A DNA stretch of 64,000 nt from Chloroflexota bacterium (GTDB lineage Bacteria > Chloroflexota > Dehalococcoidia > GIF9 > UBA5629), in NCBI GenBank assembly GCA_016865855.1, contig VGNX01000001.1, forward strand, positions 65,060-129,059, given 5' to 3'. Below the pieces are notes generated by a model that worked only from the letters and a program-made list of their open reading frames with translations, was not told the DNA's origin and did not search any database. Below, piece by piece: positions 55,401 to 62,928 of this stretch. A program made the position numbers and the translations under genes. The number at the start of each line of letters is the position of its first letter. The stretch's first letter is position 1.

Positions 55401-55680
55401 CCTCAAAACCCGAACTATATTTGCCTGTTGGTCTACCCCACCGTTTCCAAAGAAGCAAGACGACAAGGTCGCAGTCCCTAATATCCTCATTGATTCTGTC
55501 TTGCGGACGCACTTTTCCTCGTAATGCATCTTCCCAACCTACTGGAACTATTTGTATTCTCATATTATCAGCTAATGACTTGTTGACTTCGGCAACAACA
55601 TTGACAAAACGCCGCCGTTCTTCACTAACATCGGACGGCGAACCAATAAATACTTTGACTACTCCACGGTAATTTTCCAT
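52404..55680 (-). pseudogene. DUF4062 domain-beta-propeller protein with single-base frameshift
   Basis: Two ORFs in different frames join exactly. 55680-55231: DUF4062 domain (VFIGSPSDVSEERRRFV, DLVVLLLWKRWG, 149 residues) ending in GTT-TTT-TTA-TGA. Moving +1 at the T7 run (A7 at 55235-55241, plus strand) continues YDEYGSPEEWEGKFRPFLYQ and then, without a stop, the large ORF predicted from GTG 55142: at least five Asp-box motifs SxDxGxxW (Trp98, 158, 503, 623, 712 of that ORF). Joined length 1091 residues. DUF4062 is a Toll/SIR2-like effector-type domain usually found before STAND NTPases. Read as a frameshifted gene, or one using slippage/recoding. Confidence 0.75.
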
Positions 55681-55863
55681 TCCAGATGCCTTTGTGTTAT
55701 TGCTTGATGCAAACTTGCTCAATTAAATGTTGACCCCACATCCACATTGATCTCTTCCTAGTATATCACACCGGAGAATCGCCTAATTAAGAGCCACAAT
55801 TTCCACAGCTATCCTAACTCAGTTTGCACGAAAACGGCCCTGAGCGGGGCAAAGAGTCTCAAG

Positions 55864-55895
55864 AGATTCTTCGTCCGAAGGGCTCAGAATGACAG
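55864..55895. repeat. TCATTCTGAG-type repeat half
   Basis: AGATTCTTCGTCCGAAGG then GCTCAGAATGACAG, single arm of the dispersed family. The rest of 55723-55927 shows no gene. Confidence 0.6.
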
Positions 55896-55927
55896 AACGC
55901 AGAGTTTCCAGATATCCTTAGCAAAGC

Positions 55928-56190
55928 TCGGTTGCCTCGTACGAGCCATGCTGCTTAAGGTTTGTGTCTCCCAAAGTTCGGAGCAGCCGACCCTACTTAA
56001 CACCATACCTCTCGATGAGCCTGCGCAGTCCGTCTTTGCCAATTCCTGTCTGTTTCTCGCTGAGTATTGCTGATAATGTGCCATCCGGAAGCGAGGCACG
56101 CATTTCAGGTACAAATGTGACCCTTGTCCGCCTAGAAGGCATTCTCTTGGTCAAACACCTGCCGTGTTTTGCCTTTCTTCTTGGTATCCA
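55928..56190. repeat. hicA 3'-end repeat, copy A
   Basis: 263 bp almost identical to 57617-57878. It includes the 3' two thirds of a hicA-like gene (minus strand) and its downstream region TCGGTTGCCTCGTACGAGCC. Similar TTGCCTCGTGCCGAGCCATG also lies in the gatB promoter (58532 on). Confidence 0.85.
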
Positions 56191-56196
56191 AATCAC
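55993..56196 (-). pseudogene. Truncated hicA-like toxin remnant
   Basis: From RRKAKHGRCLTKRMPS to LRRLIERYGVK it matches the second hicA copy residue for residue apart from one change (MPSR/MPSG); the first 30 or so residues are missing and the start codon would lie in unrelated sequence. Contains VTFVPEMRASLPDGTLSAIL, the HicA C-terminal core. Confidence 0.75.
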
Positions 56197-56337
56197 GTTA
56201 GGCAGGTTCTAGCGAATAAAATGAATCCATCACAGGTAGCTGATATTGACTGTATTTATCTGGTAAAAGCAACAGAAAACCGGGTAAGTAAAGTATGGGA
56301 GCGGAGCAGTCTGGTGCGGAGTTAAGTAGCTACGCCG

Positions 56338-56378
56338 AAAGCCAGACTAAAAGTTCTTTATTCCGTCCACCGAGACCC
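56338..56378. repeat. hicBA flanking direct repeat, left
   Basis: 41 bp starting AAAGCCAGACTAAAAGTTC. The right copy (56888-56928) differs at five positions. Together they bracket the hicBA cassette. Confidence 0.85.
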
Positions 56379-56391
56379 TCTTTCTAATTTC

Positions 56392-56400
56392 TGCTATAAT
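56392..56400 (+). promoter_or_regulatory. Extended -10 promoter of hicBA
   Basis: TGCTATAAT; identical 14-nt TGCTATAATTTAAT is found before the small gene at 43718. Start codon at 56446 with GGGAGG. Confidence 0.65.
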
Positions 56401-56445
56401 TTAATTGAGCTTTTATATACGGCTACAGTCGTGGGGAGGATATTT

Positions 56446-56658
56446 ATGAAGTTTGCTATTACTTTTGAGCAAGACGAGGACGGATATATCGTGGTCAGTT
56501 GCCCGGCTTTACCTGGATGCCACTCGCAAGGGAGAACTAAGGAAGAGGCTATTGCCAATATCAGGGAGGCTATCCAGGCATACATAGGCAGCATGCGGAA
56601 ACATGGGGAGCCAATTCCCTCTATCACCGAGGTGGAAGAGGTGGAGGTAGCGGTCTAA
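56446..56658 (+). CDS. hicB: HicB family antitoxin (UPF0150)
   Basis: 70 residues from Met 56446 (GGGAGG upstream). HicB fold: KFAITFEQDEDGYIVVSCPALPGCHSQGRTKEEAIANIREAI. No C-terminal DNA-binding domain, so it is the short form that neutralises HicA directly. The stop TAA directly precedes the hicA GTG. Confidence 0.9.
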   Translation: MKFAITFEQDEDGYIVVSCPALPGCHSQGRTKEEAIANIREAIQAYIGSMRKHGEPIPSITEVEEVEVAV

Positions 56659-56883
56659 GTGGCTCGCCTCCCTGTGATATCAGGAGATGTTTTCGTTAAC
56701 GCAATGCGTAGGATTGGATATGCCTGGGACCATACTGAAGGAAGTCACATGATTTTGCTACACCCGTCAAGGGGCAGGCTCTCAGTGCCAAGGCATAGAG
56801 AATTAGGCCGAGGATTATTGAGAGCTTTAATTAGAGACGCTGGCCTATCGAGAGAAGAATTTATGGCATTAATGCGAGACTAG
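56659..56883 (+). CDS. hicA: HicA family toxin
   Basis: 74 residues; mRNA interferase with the double-stranded RNA-binding fold. GSHMILLHP carries catalytic His30, followed by LSVPRHRELGRGLLRALIRDAGLS. GTG start immediately after the hicB stop. Antitoxin-first order, as in the second pair. Confidence 0.88.
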   Translation: MARLPVISGDVFVNAMRRIGYAWDHTEGSHMILLHPSRGRLSVPRHRELGRGLLRALIRDAGLSREEFMALMRD

Positions 56884-56887
56884 GTTA

Positions 56888-56928
56888 AAAGCCAGACTGA
56901 AGGTTCTTTGTTCCGTCCACTGAGCCCC
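56888..56928. repeat. hicBA flanking direct repeat, right
   Basis: AAAGCCAGACTGAAGGTTC, partner of 56338-56378. Directly follows the hicA stop. Confidence 0.85.
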
Positions 56929-56982
56929 CCACTGTACGGGACTCGAACCTTCTAATCCCCTGAGCGCCTTAACACGACACCG

Positions 56983-57615
56983 TCAGAATGTTTGGCTGCC
57001 GTCCAAAATGGTGTTATCTATTTCCTTGATCCTCTGGATGGCCCTATCTCTCTCCTCACGCATGATACGCACCACTTCGGATGTATGTCTTTCAGCGTCA
57101 CAGGCCAGTTGTTCGAAGCTGGTAACCGATCGATCGTGGCCTTTTGTTAATGAGTTGTACCCGGACTTGACCTCTTCCACGAGTTTATTAACTTCTCCGT
57201 ATGGCAGTGACGTGTCACCAGCAACGATTGCATCGCAATGTGCTAGATGTGTGTCTCGGTAGCGCTTCAACCTTGTTAGTAAACTATCGCTATCATTAAT
57301 CTTCTGTTCTATGTCCTTCAATTCATTTTCCGTGGCATGGGGTGTCAGGATTGGTCGATTTTCATTTGCCGCAGTGAGTAAGTTCCTTAAACTTATTGTC
57401 TTTGAATGCTTGTCAAAGACCTTAGCGAACTGCATAAGTGCCTGTGACTGCAGGGCAATCTGCGCAGGTAAGAACAGGCCTCTGTAGCGATTCAGTGCTT
57501 GAGCCGAATCTTCATCCGCAACCGTCAGGTTACGCCAGGCTGAGAAGTATGCGATGCCATCAGCGATGATTTTCCCTAACTCGACTAGTTGACGCTTGAA
57601 CTCTTGAGGTTCCAC
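56983..57615 (-). CDS. AbiU2-like HEPN protein
   Basis: 210 residues, entirely helical. The HEPN RNase motif reads RDTHLAH (Arg120-X5-His126), as in AbiU2-type abortive infection proteins. Two long helices flank a region of Lys-Ala-Lys-like repeats. GTG start at 57615 with AGGAGG 8 nt ahead. It may be an RNase that stops translation during phage infection, or a toxin whose antitoxin is elsewhere. It lies between the two hicA 3' repeats. Confidence 0.7.
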   Translation of the reverse strand: MEPQEFKRQLVELGKIIADGIAYFSAWRNLTVADEDSAQALNRYRGLFLPAQIALQSQALMQFAKVFDKHSKTISLRNLLTAANENRPILTPHATENELKDIEQKINDSDSLLTRLKRYRDTHLAHCDAIVAGDTSLPYGEVNKLVEEVKSGYNSLTKGHDRSVTSFEQLACDAERHTSEVVRIMREERDRAIQRIKEIDNTILDGSQTF

Positions 57616-57616
57616 G

Positions 57617-57878
57617 TCGGTTGCCTCCTACAGCGATGCTGCTTAAGGTTTGTGTCTCCCAAAGTTCGGGGCAGCTGACCCTACTTAACACCATACCTCT
57701 CGATGAGCCTGCGCAGTCCGTCTTTGCCAATTCCTGTCTGTTTCTCGCTGAGTATTGCTGATAATGTGCCATCCGGAAGCGAGGCACGCATTTCAGGTAC
57801 AAATGTGACCCTTGTCCGCCCAGAAGGCATTCTCTTGGTCAAACACCTGCCGTGTTTTGCCTTTCTTCCTGGTTTCCA
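57617..57878. repeat. hicA 3'-end repeat, copy B
   Basis: 262 bp, near-identical to 55928-56190; here the hicA gene continues upstream. Confidence 0.85.
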
Positions 57879-58100
57879 GCCATCTTTTTGCAAAAGCTTA
57901 ACAGGCTGTCCGAAAACTCTAACTGGCAATCTGTCTCTCCCACTTTAGTGGGAAAAATTATAGCTCATTGGTGATACACATTAAACATGTAGCCCCGAGG
58001 CTTTAGCCTCGGGAGCCCGACCCTAAAGGGTCGGGACTACATTTTCGGACAGCCTGTTAATAAGTTGCGACCCTGTTATGGCTGGTAGGTCAGCTCCCAT
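57681..58100 (-). pseudogene. hicA: hicA-like toxin interrupted by MITE copy 2
   Basis: Without the MITE and one TTAA, the frame reads from ATG 58100: [53 protein letters not shown] and ends at 57681, an 86-residue HicA. The MITE at 57902-58056 cuts it after about 14 codons and brings an in-frame stop. ATG overlaps the stop of the upstream hicB (TAATG). A TTG within the MITE (57929) could restart most of the protein. Confidence 0.85.
57902..58056 (+). mobile_element. MITE copy 2 (155 bp), TTAA target duplication
   Basis: Ends CAGGCTGTCCGAAAA / TTTTCGGACAGCCTG, flanked by TTAA (57898-57901, 58057-58060). Internal two-hairpin palindrome as in copy 1. Inserted in the hicA-like gene. Confidence 0.92.
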
Positions 58101-58453
58101 TAACAGGTGATTCCGGTAGGAATGCGTTGAATGCGAGGCCGAATAAATTCGTCTGAATCAGCAGAGACGCGAATCTGGATTTCTTGTGTGGGTCTGGTAC
58201 GATAGAATTGTATCTTGTGGTCTTTAAAGAAACGCTCCCGTTCGCCAACATCCTCAAGCGTATTCAAGTGACACCATATTGCTTCTTGGAGCCTTTCATC
58301 AGCCTCAATCAAAGTGCGCCCGAATGTTGATGTCCCAAGTTCATCGCAAAGCGCAACCCACTTCCTGCCCTCTCTATAAAACTTATGAGTTAAAATTATG
58401 TATCCTTCCATCTGTCCTGCATTTGTACCAGACATGACCACTTCTGCTTTCAT
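58100..58453 (-). CDS. HicB-like antitoxin
   Basis: 117 residues from Met 58453 (GGAGAGG site 5 nt before it; an ORF to 58591 is open but lacks a site). UPF0150-like core: [28 protein letters not shown]. The C-terminal tail is basic and the gene stops directly at the hicA start. Because the toxin is split, the antitoxin may now be redundant or act on the copy at 56659. Confidence 0.75.
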   Translation of the reverse strand: MKAEVVMSGTNAGQMEGYIILTHKFYREGRKWVALCDELGTSTFGRTLIEADERLQEAIWCHLNTLEDVGERERFFKDHKIQFYRTRPTQEIQIRVSADSDEFIRPRIQRIPTGITC

Positions 58454-58531
58454 TGTTACCTCTCCACACCAGTGTATAGCACCCGTCAATACTTTTCCAC
58501 CGCACACAGAATCTAAATCAGTCAAGCTCGT

Positions 58532-58561
58532 TTGCCTCGTGCCGAGCCATGCTGCTATACT
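58532..58561 (+). promoter_or_regulatory. gatB promoter
   Basis: TTGCCT, 18-nt spacer, TATACT; the GTG start codon (58572) lies 10 nt after the -10, so the mRNA is nearly leaderless. Similar TTGCCTCGTACGAGCCATG occurs at 55931 and in part at 57621. Confidence 0.65.
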
Positions 58562-58571
58562 AACCGATGTT

Positions 58572-60056
58572 GTGGAATACGAGATTGTCATTGGGCTGGA
58601 AGTACATGCTCAACTGCTGACCAAGAGCAAGATGTTCTGCTCCTGCAGCGCTGAGTATGCCAGCACTCCACCTAATACTCACGTCTGCCCCATCTGCCTG
58701 GGCATGCCCGGCGTTTTGCCGGCAATCAACCAGAAGGCAATAGAATATACCGTGATGACCGCCTTAGCCCTTAACTGCACCATCGCCGAATATGCCAAGT
58801 TCGACCGCAAAAACTACCCTTACCCCGACCTGATGAAAGGCTACCAAATATCCCAATACGATGCCCCCATGGGTAAACAAGGCTGGCTAATTATTGATAT
58901 GGATGGAAACAAAAAGAGGGTCGGCATCACCCGAGTTCACCTCGAAGAGGATGTTGCCAAGCTGACCCACTGCACCTCACCTGAGGGTGAAAGCTACAGC
59001 CTGGTGGACGTCAACCGCTCCGGGGTGCCATTGATGGAAATCGTCGGCGAGCCGGATATCAACTCACCGGAGGAAGCCAGGCAGTATCTGATGAAGCTGC
59101 GCTCTATTCTCCAGTATCTGGGCGTGTCAACAGGCAACATGGAGGAGGGAAGCTTCAGGTGTGATGCCAATATCAGCATTCGTCCCAGAGGTACCACTGA
59201 CTATCTGCCCAAGGTAGAGGTCAAGAACATGAACAGCTTCAAAGCCGTATACCGGGCTCTGGACTATGAAGCTAAACGCCAGCAGGAGGTGCTGGAAAAA
59301 GGCGGCAAACTTGTACAGGAGACGCGGGGCTGGGTGGAGCCAAAAGGGGTAACCGTGAGCCAGAGGAGCAAGGAATATGCCCATGACTACCGCTACTTTC
59401 CTGAACCTGATTTGCCACCTTTGGTCTTCAGCCAGAGATGGGTGGAGGAAATCGGGGCACGCTTGCCTGAGCTGCCTGATGTCAGACGAGACCGCTTCCT
59501 GTCTCAGTACGGTCTGCCGTTATATGACGCCAGCTTGCTCGTCGAGTCCAAAGCGATGGCCAACTACTTCGAGGACTGCGTCAAATTGATGGCAAGCTCT
59601 TCAGATGGAGCTGACCTCTCCAAGAGGGCAAAGACAGTAAGCAACTGGCTGCTGGGAGACTTCAGCCGGATGCTAAATGCCACCAATACCAGTATCGAAG
59701 ATGCCAAAGTCACCCCGAAGCATCTGGCAGAACTGCTAGATTTAACAGATAAGGGAACCCTCAGCGGCCCGGCAGCTAAAGCAGTTTTTGAAGACATGTT
59801 CCTCAGCGGTAAGAAAGCCGGTGCCATCGTGGCTGAGAAGGGGCTGAGCCAGATAAGCAGCTCAGAGGAAATAGAGAAAATAGTAGCCGAGGTAATAGCC
59901 GGCAACCGCCAGGCGGTGTCTGACTTCGAGGCCGGGAAACAGCAAGCCCTGGCTTTCCTCATCGGCCAGGTGATGAAGGCGACCAAAGGGCGGGCTAATC
60001 CCGGCGTGGCAAGGGAAATCCTGTTACATAAACTTGGAGGTAAACAGAATGACTAA
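58572..60056 (+). CDS. gatB: Aspartyl/glutamyl-tRNA amidotransferase subunit B
   Basis: 494 residues from GTG 58572, the usual [20 protein letters not shown] start; the ORF upstream to 58398 covers the promoter and the hicB start on the other strand. GatB/GatE kinase-like domain with [16 protein letters not shown] and [13 protein letters not shown], plus the YqeY-like C-terminal domain. GatCA are not in this window. Converts Glu-tRNA(Gln) or Asp-tRNA(Asn). Confidence 0.96.
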   Translation: MEYEIVIGLEVHAQLLTKSKMFCSCSAEYASTPPNTHVCPICLGMPGVLPAINQKAIEYTVMTALALNCTIAEYAKFDRKNYPYPDLMKGYQISQYDAPMGKQGWLIIDMDGNKKRVGITRVHLEEDVAKLTHCTSPEGESYSLVDVNRSGVPLMEIVGEPDINSPEEARQYLMKLRSILQYLGVSTGNMEEGSFRCDANISIRPRGTTDYLPKVEVKNMNSFKAVYRALDYEAKRQQEVLEKGGKLVQETRGWVEPKGVTVSQRSKEYAHDYRYFPEPDLPPLVFSQRWVEEIGARLPELPDVRRDRFLSQYGLPLYDASLLVESKAMANYFEDCVKLMASSSDGADLSKRAKTVSNWLLGDFSRMLNATNTSIEDAKVTPKHLAELLDLTDKGTLSGPAAKAVFEDMFLSGKKAGAIVAEKGLSQISSSEEIEKIVAEVIAGNRQAVSDFEAGKQQALAFLIGQVMKATKGRANPGVAREILLHKLGGKQND

Positions 60057-60267
60057 CTATCTACTTATTGCCCAGATTCTGGTAGCCATAGCCTTAATTA
60101 CCGTAGTTACGCTCCAGGTGCGGGGCGGCGGGCTCGGAGGCATATTCGGGCAGCCAGAGAGCGTTTACCGAACACGGCGAGGTGTGGAAAAAAGCCTCCT
60201 CCAGTTCACTATCGCCTTAGTTGTTATGTTCGTAATCCTTTCCATCTTGGTTGTTTACATCACCTAG
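60049..60267 (+). CDS. secG: Preprotein translocase subunit SecG
   Basis: 72 residues, two membrane helices with the conserved loop [16 protein letters not shown] 60049 is preceded by GGAGG and lies in the last codons of gatB (8-nt overlap), so translation is coupled. Part of the SecYEG channel. Confidence 0.9.
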   Translation: MTNYLLIAQILVAIALITVVTLQVRGGGLGGIFGQPESVYRTRRGVEKSLLQFTIALVVMFVILSILVVYIT

Positions 60268-60287
60268 CAAGCGAGAGTTGTTTATTG

Positions 60288-60500
60288 TCATTGCGAGACG
60301 TCCCGAGTGGAACGAGGGAACAGCCGTGGCAATCTCGGTAACATCCTTCTGTCATTGCGAGGAGCGTCAGCGACGTGGCAATCTCGGTGAGGCACAGGAT
60401 GTTGAAATTGCTTCGCGGAGTTTACCCTGAGCGAGATTTTTCGCATTGAGATCCTTCGCTTCGCTCAGGATGACATGGTGGCAAAGGGCTCGCAATGACA
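60288..60500. repeat. TCATTGCGAG and TCATTCTGAG repeat block
   Basis: GTCATTGCGAGACGTCCC, GTCATTGCGAGGAGCGTCAG, GATCCTTCGCTTCGCTCAGG with AATGACAG. The block reaches the 5' end of the next ORF and may supply a spurious N-terminus. Confidence 0.75.
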
Positions 60501-60527
60501 GATGGGGAAGCGGTCAATAAAAGGCAG

Positions 60528-61361
60528 ATGGCTCCGGTAATAACCTTGACCACAGACTTCGGCACTAGCGATGCCTACGTGGCCAGCATGAAGGGGGTAA
60601 TACTGACCATCAACCCGAAGGCGGTCATCGTTGACATCTGTCATTCTATCGAGCCACAGAATATCCTCCAGGCAGCTTTCATTCTCAGCACCGCCTACCA
60701 CTATTTCCCTGAAGGAGCAATCCATCTGGCTATAGTTGACCCTGGCGTCGGCAGCCAGCGGAAAGCCATTATCTTGAAAACACCAAAAGCTTTCTTCCTT
60801 GCCCCCGATAACGGTGCCCTGAGCTATATAATAGACGAACTTGACACAACGCCGGCTAAGCCAGCTCATCATTTCTCTCCCAGCCCCGAACAAAGGAAAC
60901 TCGGGGCAGGATTTGAGGCGGTCGCCATCACCAACCCCGATTTCTGGCGAAAGTCAGTCAGCACTACCTTCCACGGGCGGGATATGTTTGCCCCGGTTGC
61001 TGCCCATCTCTCACTTGGCATAGCTATACACAAATTCGGTGAAAGCCTAAGCCATGTTTTCGCCTTCCACATACCACGGCCTTTCCGTGATAACCAAGGG
61101 AACCTTATCGGCCGCGTTCTCCACATAGACAACTTCGGCAACCTGATTACTAATATCAGGAGCGGCGATTTGCCGGGTGAAAGAATTACCGTAACTATCG
61201 GCAGCCAGCACATAGACGGTATAAGCCAGTTTTATGCCGAGAAAGAAGGCCTGGCAGTCATCGTCGGCAGCAGCAGCTATCTGGAAATATCGCTCAAGAA
61301 CGGTAATGCCGCCGCATTTCTGGATGCCAAGGTGGGAGATGAAATAAGGCTGAAACAATAG
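60528..61361 (+). CDS. SAM hydroxide adenosyltransferase (DUF62)
   Basis: 277 residues from Met 60528; the ORF from 60495 starts inside the repeat. LTTDFGTSDAYVASMKG, VDPGVGSQRKAI, FHGRDMFAPVAAHLS and DNFGNLITNI are family marks. The enzyme hydrolyses S-adenosylmethionine to adenosine and methionine; relatives are halogenases. AAAAGG lies just before the start. Confidence 0.88.
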   Translation: MAPVITLTTDFGTSDAYVASMKGVILTINPKAVIVDICHSIEPQNILQAAFILSTAYHYFPEGAIHLAIVDPGVGSQRKAIILKTPKAFFLAPDNGALSYIIDELDTTPAKPAHHFSPSPEQRKLGAGFEAVAITNPDFWRKSVSTTFHGRDMFAPVAAHLSLGIAIHKFGESLSHVFAFHIPRPFRDNQGNLIGRVLHIDNFGNLITNIRSGDLPGERITVTIGSQHIDGISQFYAEKEGLAVIVGSSSYLEISLKNGNAAAFLDAKVGDEIRLKQ

Positions 61362-61414
61362 CGAGATTCTTCGCTTCGCACAGGATGACAGACTGCAAAA
61401 GGCTCAGAATGACG
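61362..61414. repeat. TCATTCTGAG-type repeat
   Basis: GAGATTCTTCGCTTCGC and GCTCAGAATGACGG. Non-coding between two genes. Confidence 0.6.
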
Positions 61415-61434
61415 GAGAGAGAAAGGAGACTAAG

Positions 61435-62904
61435 ATGGCTTTGATGACACCAGAACAATTTGAAGCGAGCTTGAAAAAGCTGAAACCGCGGGTCTTTATG
61501 AACGGGAAAAGGGTCGAAAACGTCCTGGAAAACAGGAACACCCGGACAGTCGTTGAAGCCAATAAGGCCAGCTATGCCTGGGCTCTCGACCCAAGATACA
61601 AGGACATTATGACGTGCTACTCGCCGCTCATCAACGATGTGGTAAACCGCTACACCCATGTGAGTGCCAGCACTGAGGACCTGGTTAAAAAAGCCGAAGC
61701 CGGAACCTTTACTGCCGAGATGCTTGGCACCTGTATATACCGCTGCGCTGGCTATGATTCCTTTCACGCCCTGGCCACTACCACCTGGGAGATAGACAAA
61801 GAACTGGGCACAGAATATCATTCCAGATTTACGGAATATCTAAAAATGGTGCAGAAGAGGGACCTCTCCGTAGCTGGTGCCCTCACCGAGCCGAGAGGAA
61901 AGCGAAGCAGGAAGACGTTGGAATGGACAGACCCGTACCTCTCCTTAAAGATCGTCGATAAAAACAAAGATGGTATTGTGGTACGGGGAGCTAAGATCAA
62001 CATCAGCGGTGCCTATGCCAGCCATGAGCTGGTGGTTTTGCCTCAGGCAGCCCATTTGGAAGGTGAGGAAGATTATGCTGTGGCCTTCGCTACACCTGTG
62101 GATGCCAAAGGCATCACCTTCGTTTGTCAGTATACCCCTTATTCGGCAGAAAGAGACCAGGCCCAAGACCTTGAGGAATTAGGCAATCCCATCTTTGGCC
62201 AGCGCGAGACATCCATGGTCGTCTTTGACAACGTCTTCGTGCCCTGGGAACGGGTATTTCACTGCGGCGAGTACAAGTATTCCATCAGGTTTGTAACCCG
62301 CTTTGCCCGGATCCATCGCATGACCTGCGGTGGAACGTGCAAGGTGGGCTTTATGAACCAGATCATCGGAGCAACCAAACTGATCCAGGAATACAAAGGC
62401 CTGGAGAAAGCTGCCCACATCAACGATGAATTAACGGAGATGGTGGTCTTGAGGGAAACATGCCGTGCTTGCGGCTTAGTTGCCGCCCAGAAAGGTACTG
62501 AGGAGCCACCAGGGTCAGGAGTATTTTTGCCAGATGAATTGATGGGCAATGTGGCCAAGTTGAACGTTGCCAACGCCTTCTGGAGGGTGATGGCGCTGGC
62601 TGGAGATATCGGCGGCGGGCTGATCGTCACGCTGCCATCGCTCAAAGAGTTGAAAAATCCTGAGGTCAAGGATTACGTCGAGGAGTTTTACAGCTTCGGC
62701 TCCGATGAGCCTACGGAAAACATTATGAAGGTACACAAACTCCTGCAGAACTGGACGGCCGGGCTGCATGGTGTTGGCACCTGGCACGGTGCCGGATCGA
62801 TTATGGCCCAGAAGATTGCACTCCAAAGAGTTATCAACTATGAGCATGAGAAGGAACTAGTTAAGCGGACATTAAATCTTAAGGACAAGGAGAGTAAAAG
62901 CTAA
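61435..62904 (+). CDS. 4-hydroxybutyryl-CoA dehydratase / 4-hydroxyphenylacetate 3-hydroxylase family protein
   Basis: 489 residues. Cluster-ligand pattern of AbfD: Cys100 and Cys104 in CIYRC, His294 and Cys302 in HRMTCGGTC (one extra residue between these than in the clostridial enzyme; Cys298 also present). FAD-binding hydroxylase fold. The four ligands support a 4Fe-4S/FAD dehydratase acting on 4-hydroxybutyryl-CoA or a related CoA ester, not a monooxygenase. GAAAGGAG before the ATG. Confidence 0.85.
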   Translation: MALMTPEQFEASLKKLKPRVFMNGKRVENVLENRNTRTVVEANKASYAWALDPRYKDIMTCYSPLINDVVNRYTHVSASTEDLVKKAEAGTFTAEMLGTCIYRCAGYDSFHALATTTWEIDKELGTEYHSRFTEYLKMVQKRDLSVAGALTEPRGKRSRKTLEWTDPYLSLKIVDKNKDGIVVRGAKINISGAYASHELVVLPQAAHLEGEEDYAVAFATPVDAKGITFVCQYTPYSAERDQAQDLEELGNPIFGQRETSMVVFDNVFVPWERVFHCGEYKYSIRFVTRFARIHRMTCGGTCKVGFMNQIIGATKLIQEYKGLEKAAHINDELTEMVVLRETCRACGLVAAQKGTEEPPGSGVFLPDELMGNVAKLNVANAFWRVMALAGDIGGGLIVTLPSLKELKNPEVKDYVEEFYSFGSDEPTENIMKVHKLLQNWTAGLHGVGTWHGAGSIMAQKIALQRVINYEHEKELVKRTLNLKDKESKS

Positions 62905-62928
62905 AGAAAACTAGGAGACTGAGGAAAA

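Noticed and set aside
55884..56114. 76-residue minus-strand ORF repeated at 57560-57802
   Set aside because: It is repeated only because it overlaps the duplicated hicA 3' end in another frame; the HicA frame explains the conservation.
56930..56970. tRNA-like GGTTCGAGTCCCG on the minus strand
   Set aside because: The T-loop sequence is there, but the stem does not pair and no D-arm, anticodon arm or acceptor can be folded; at most a remnant.
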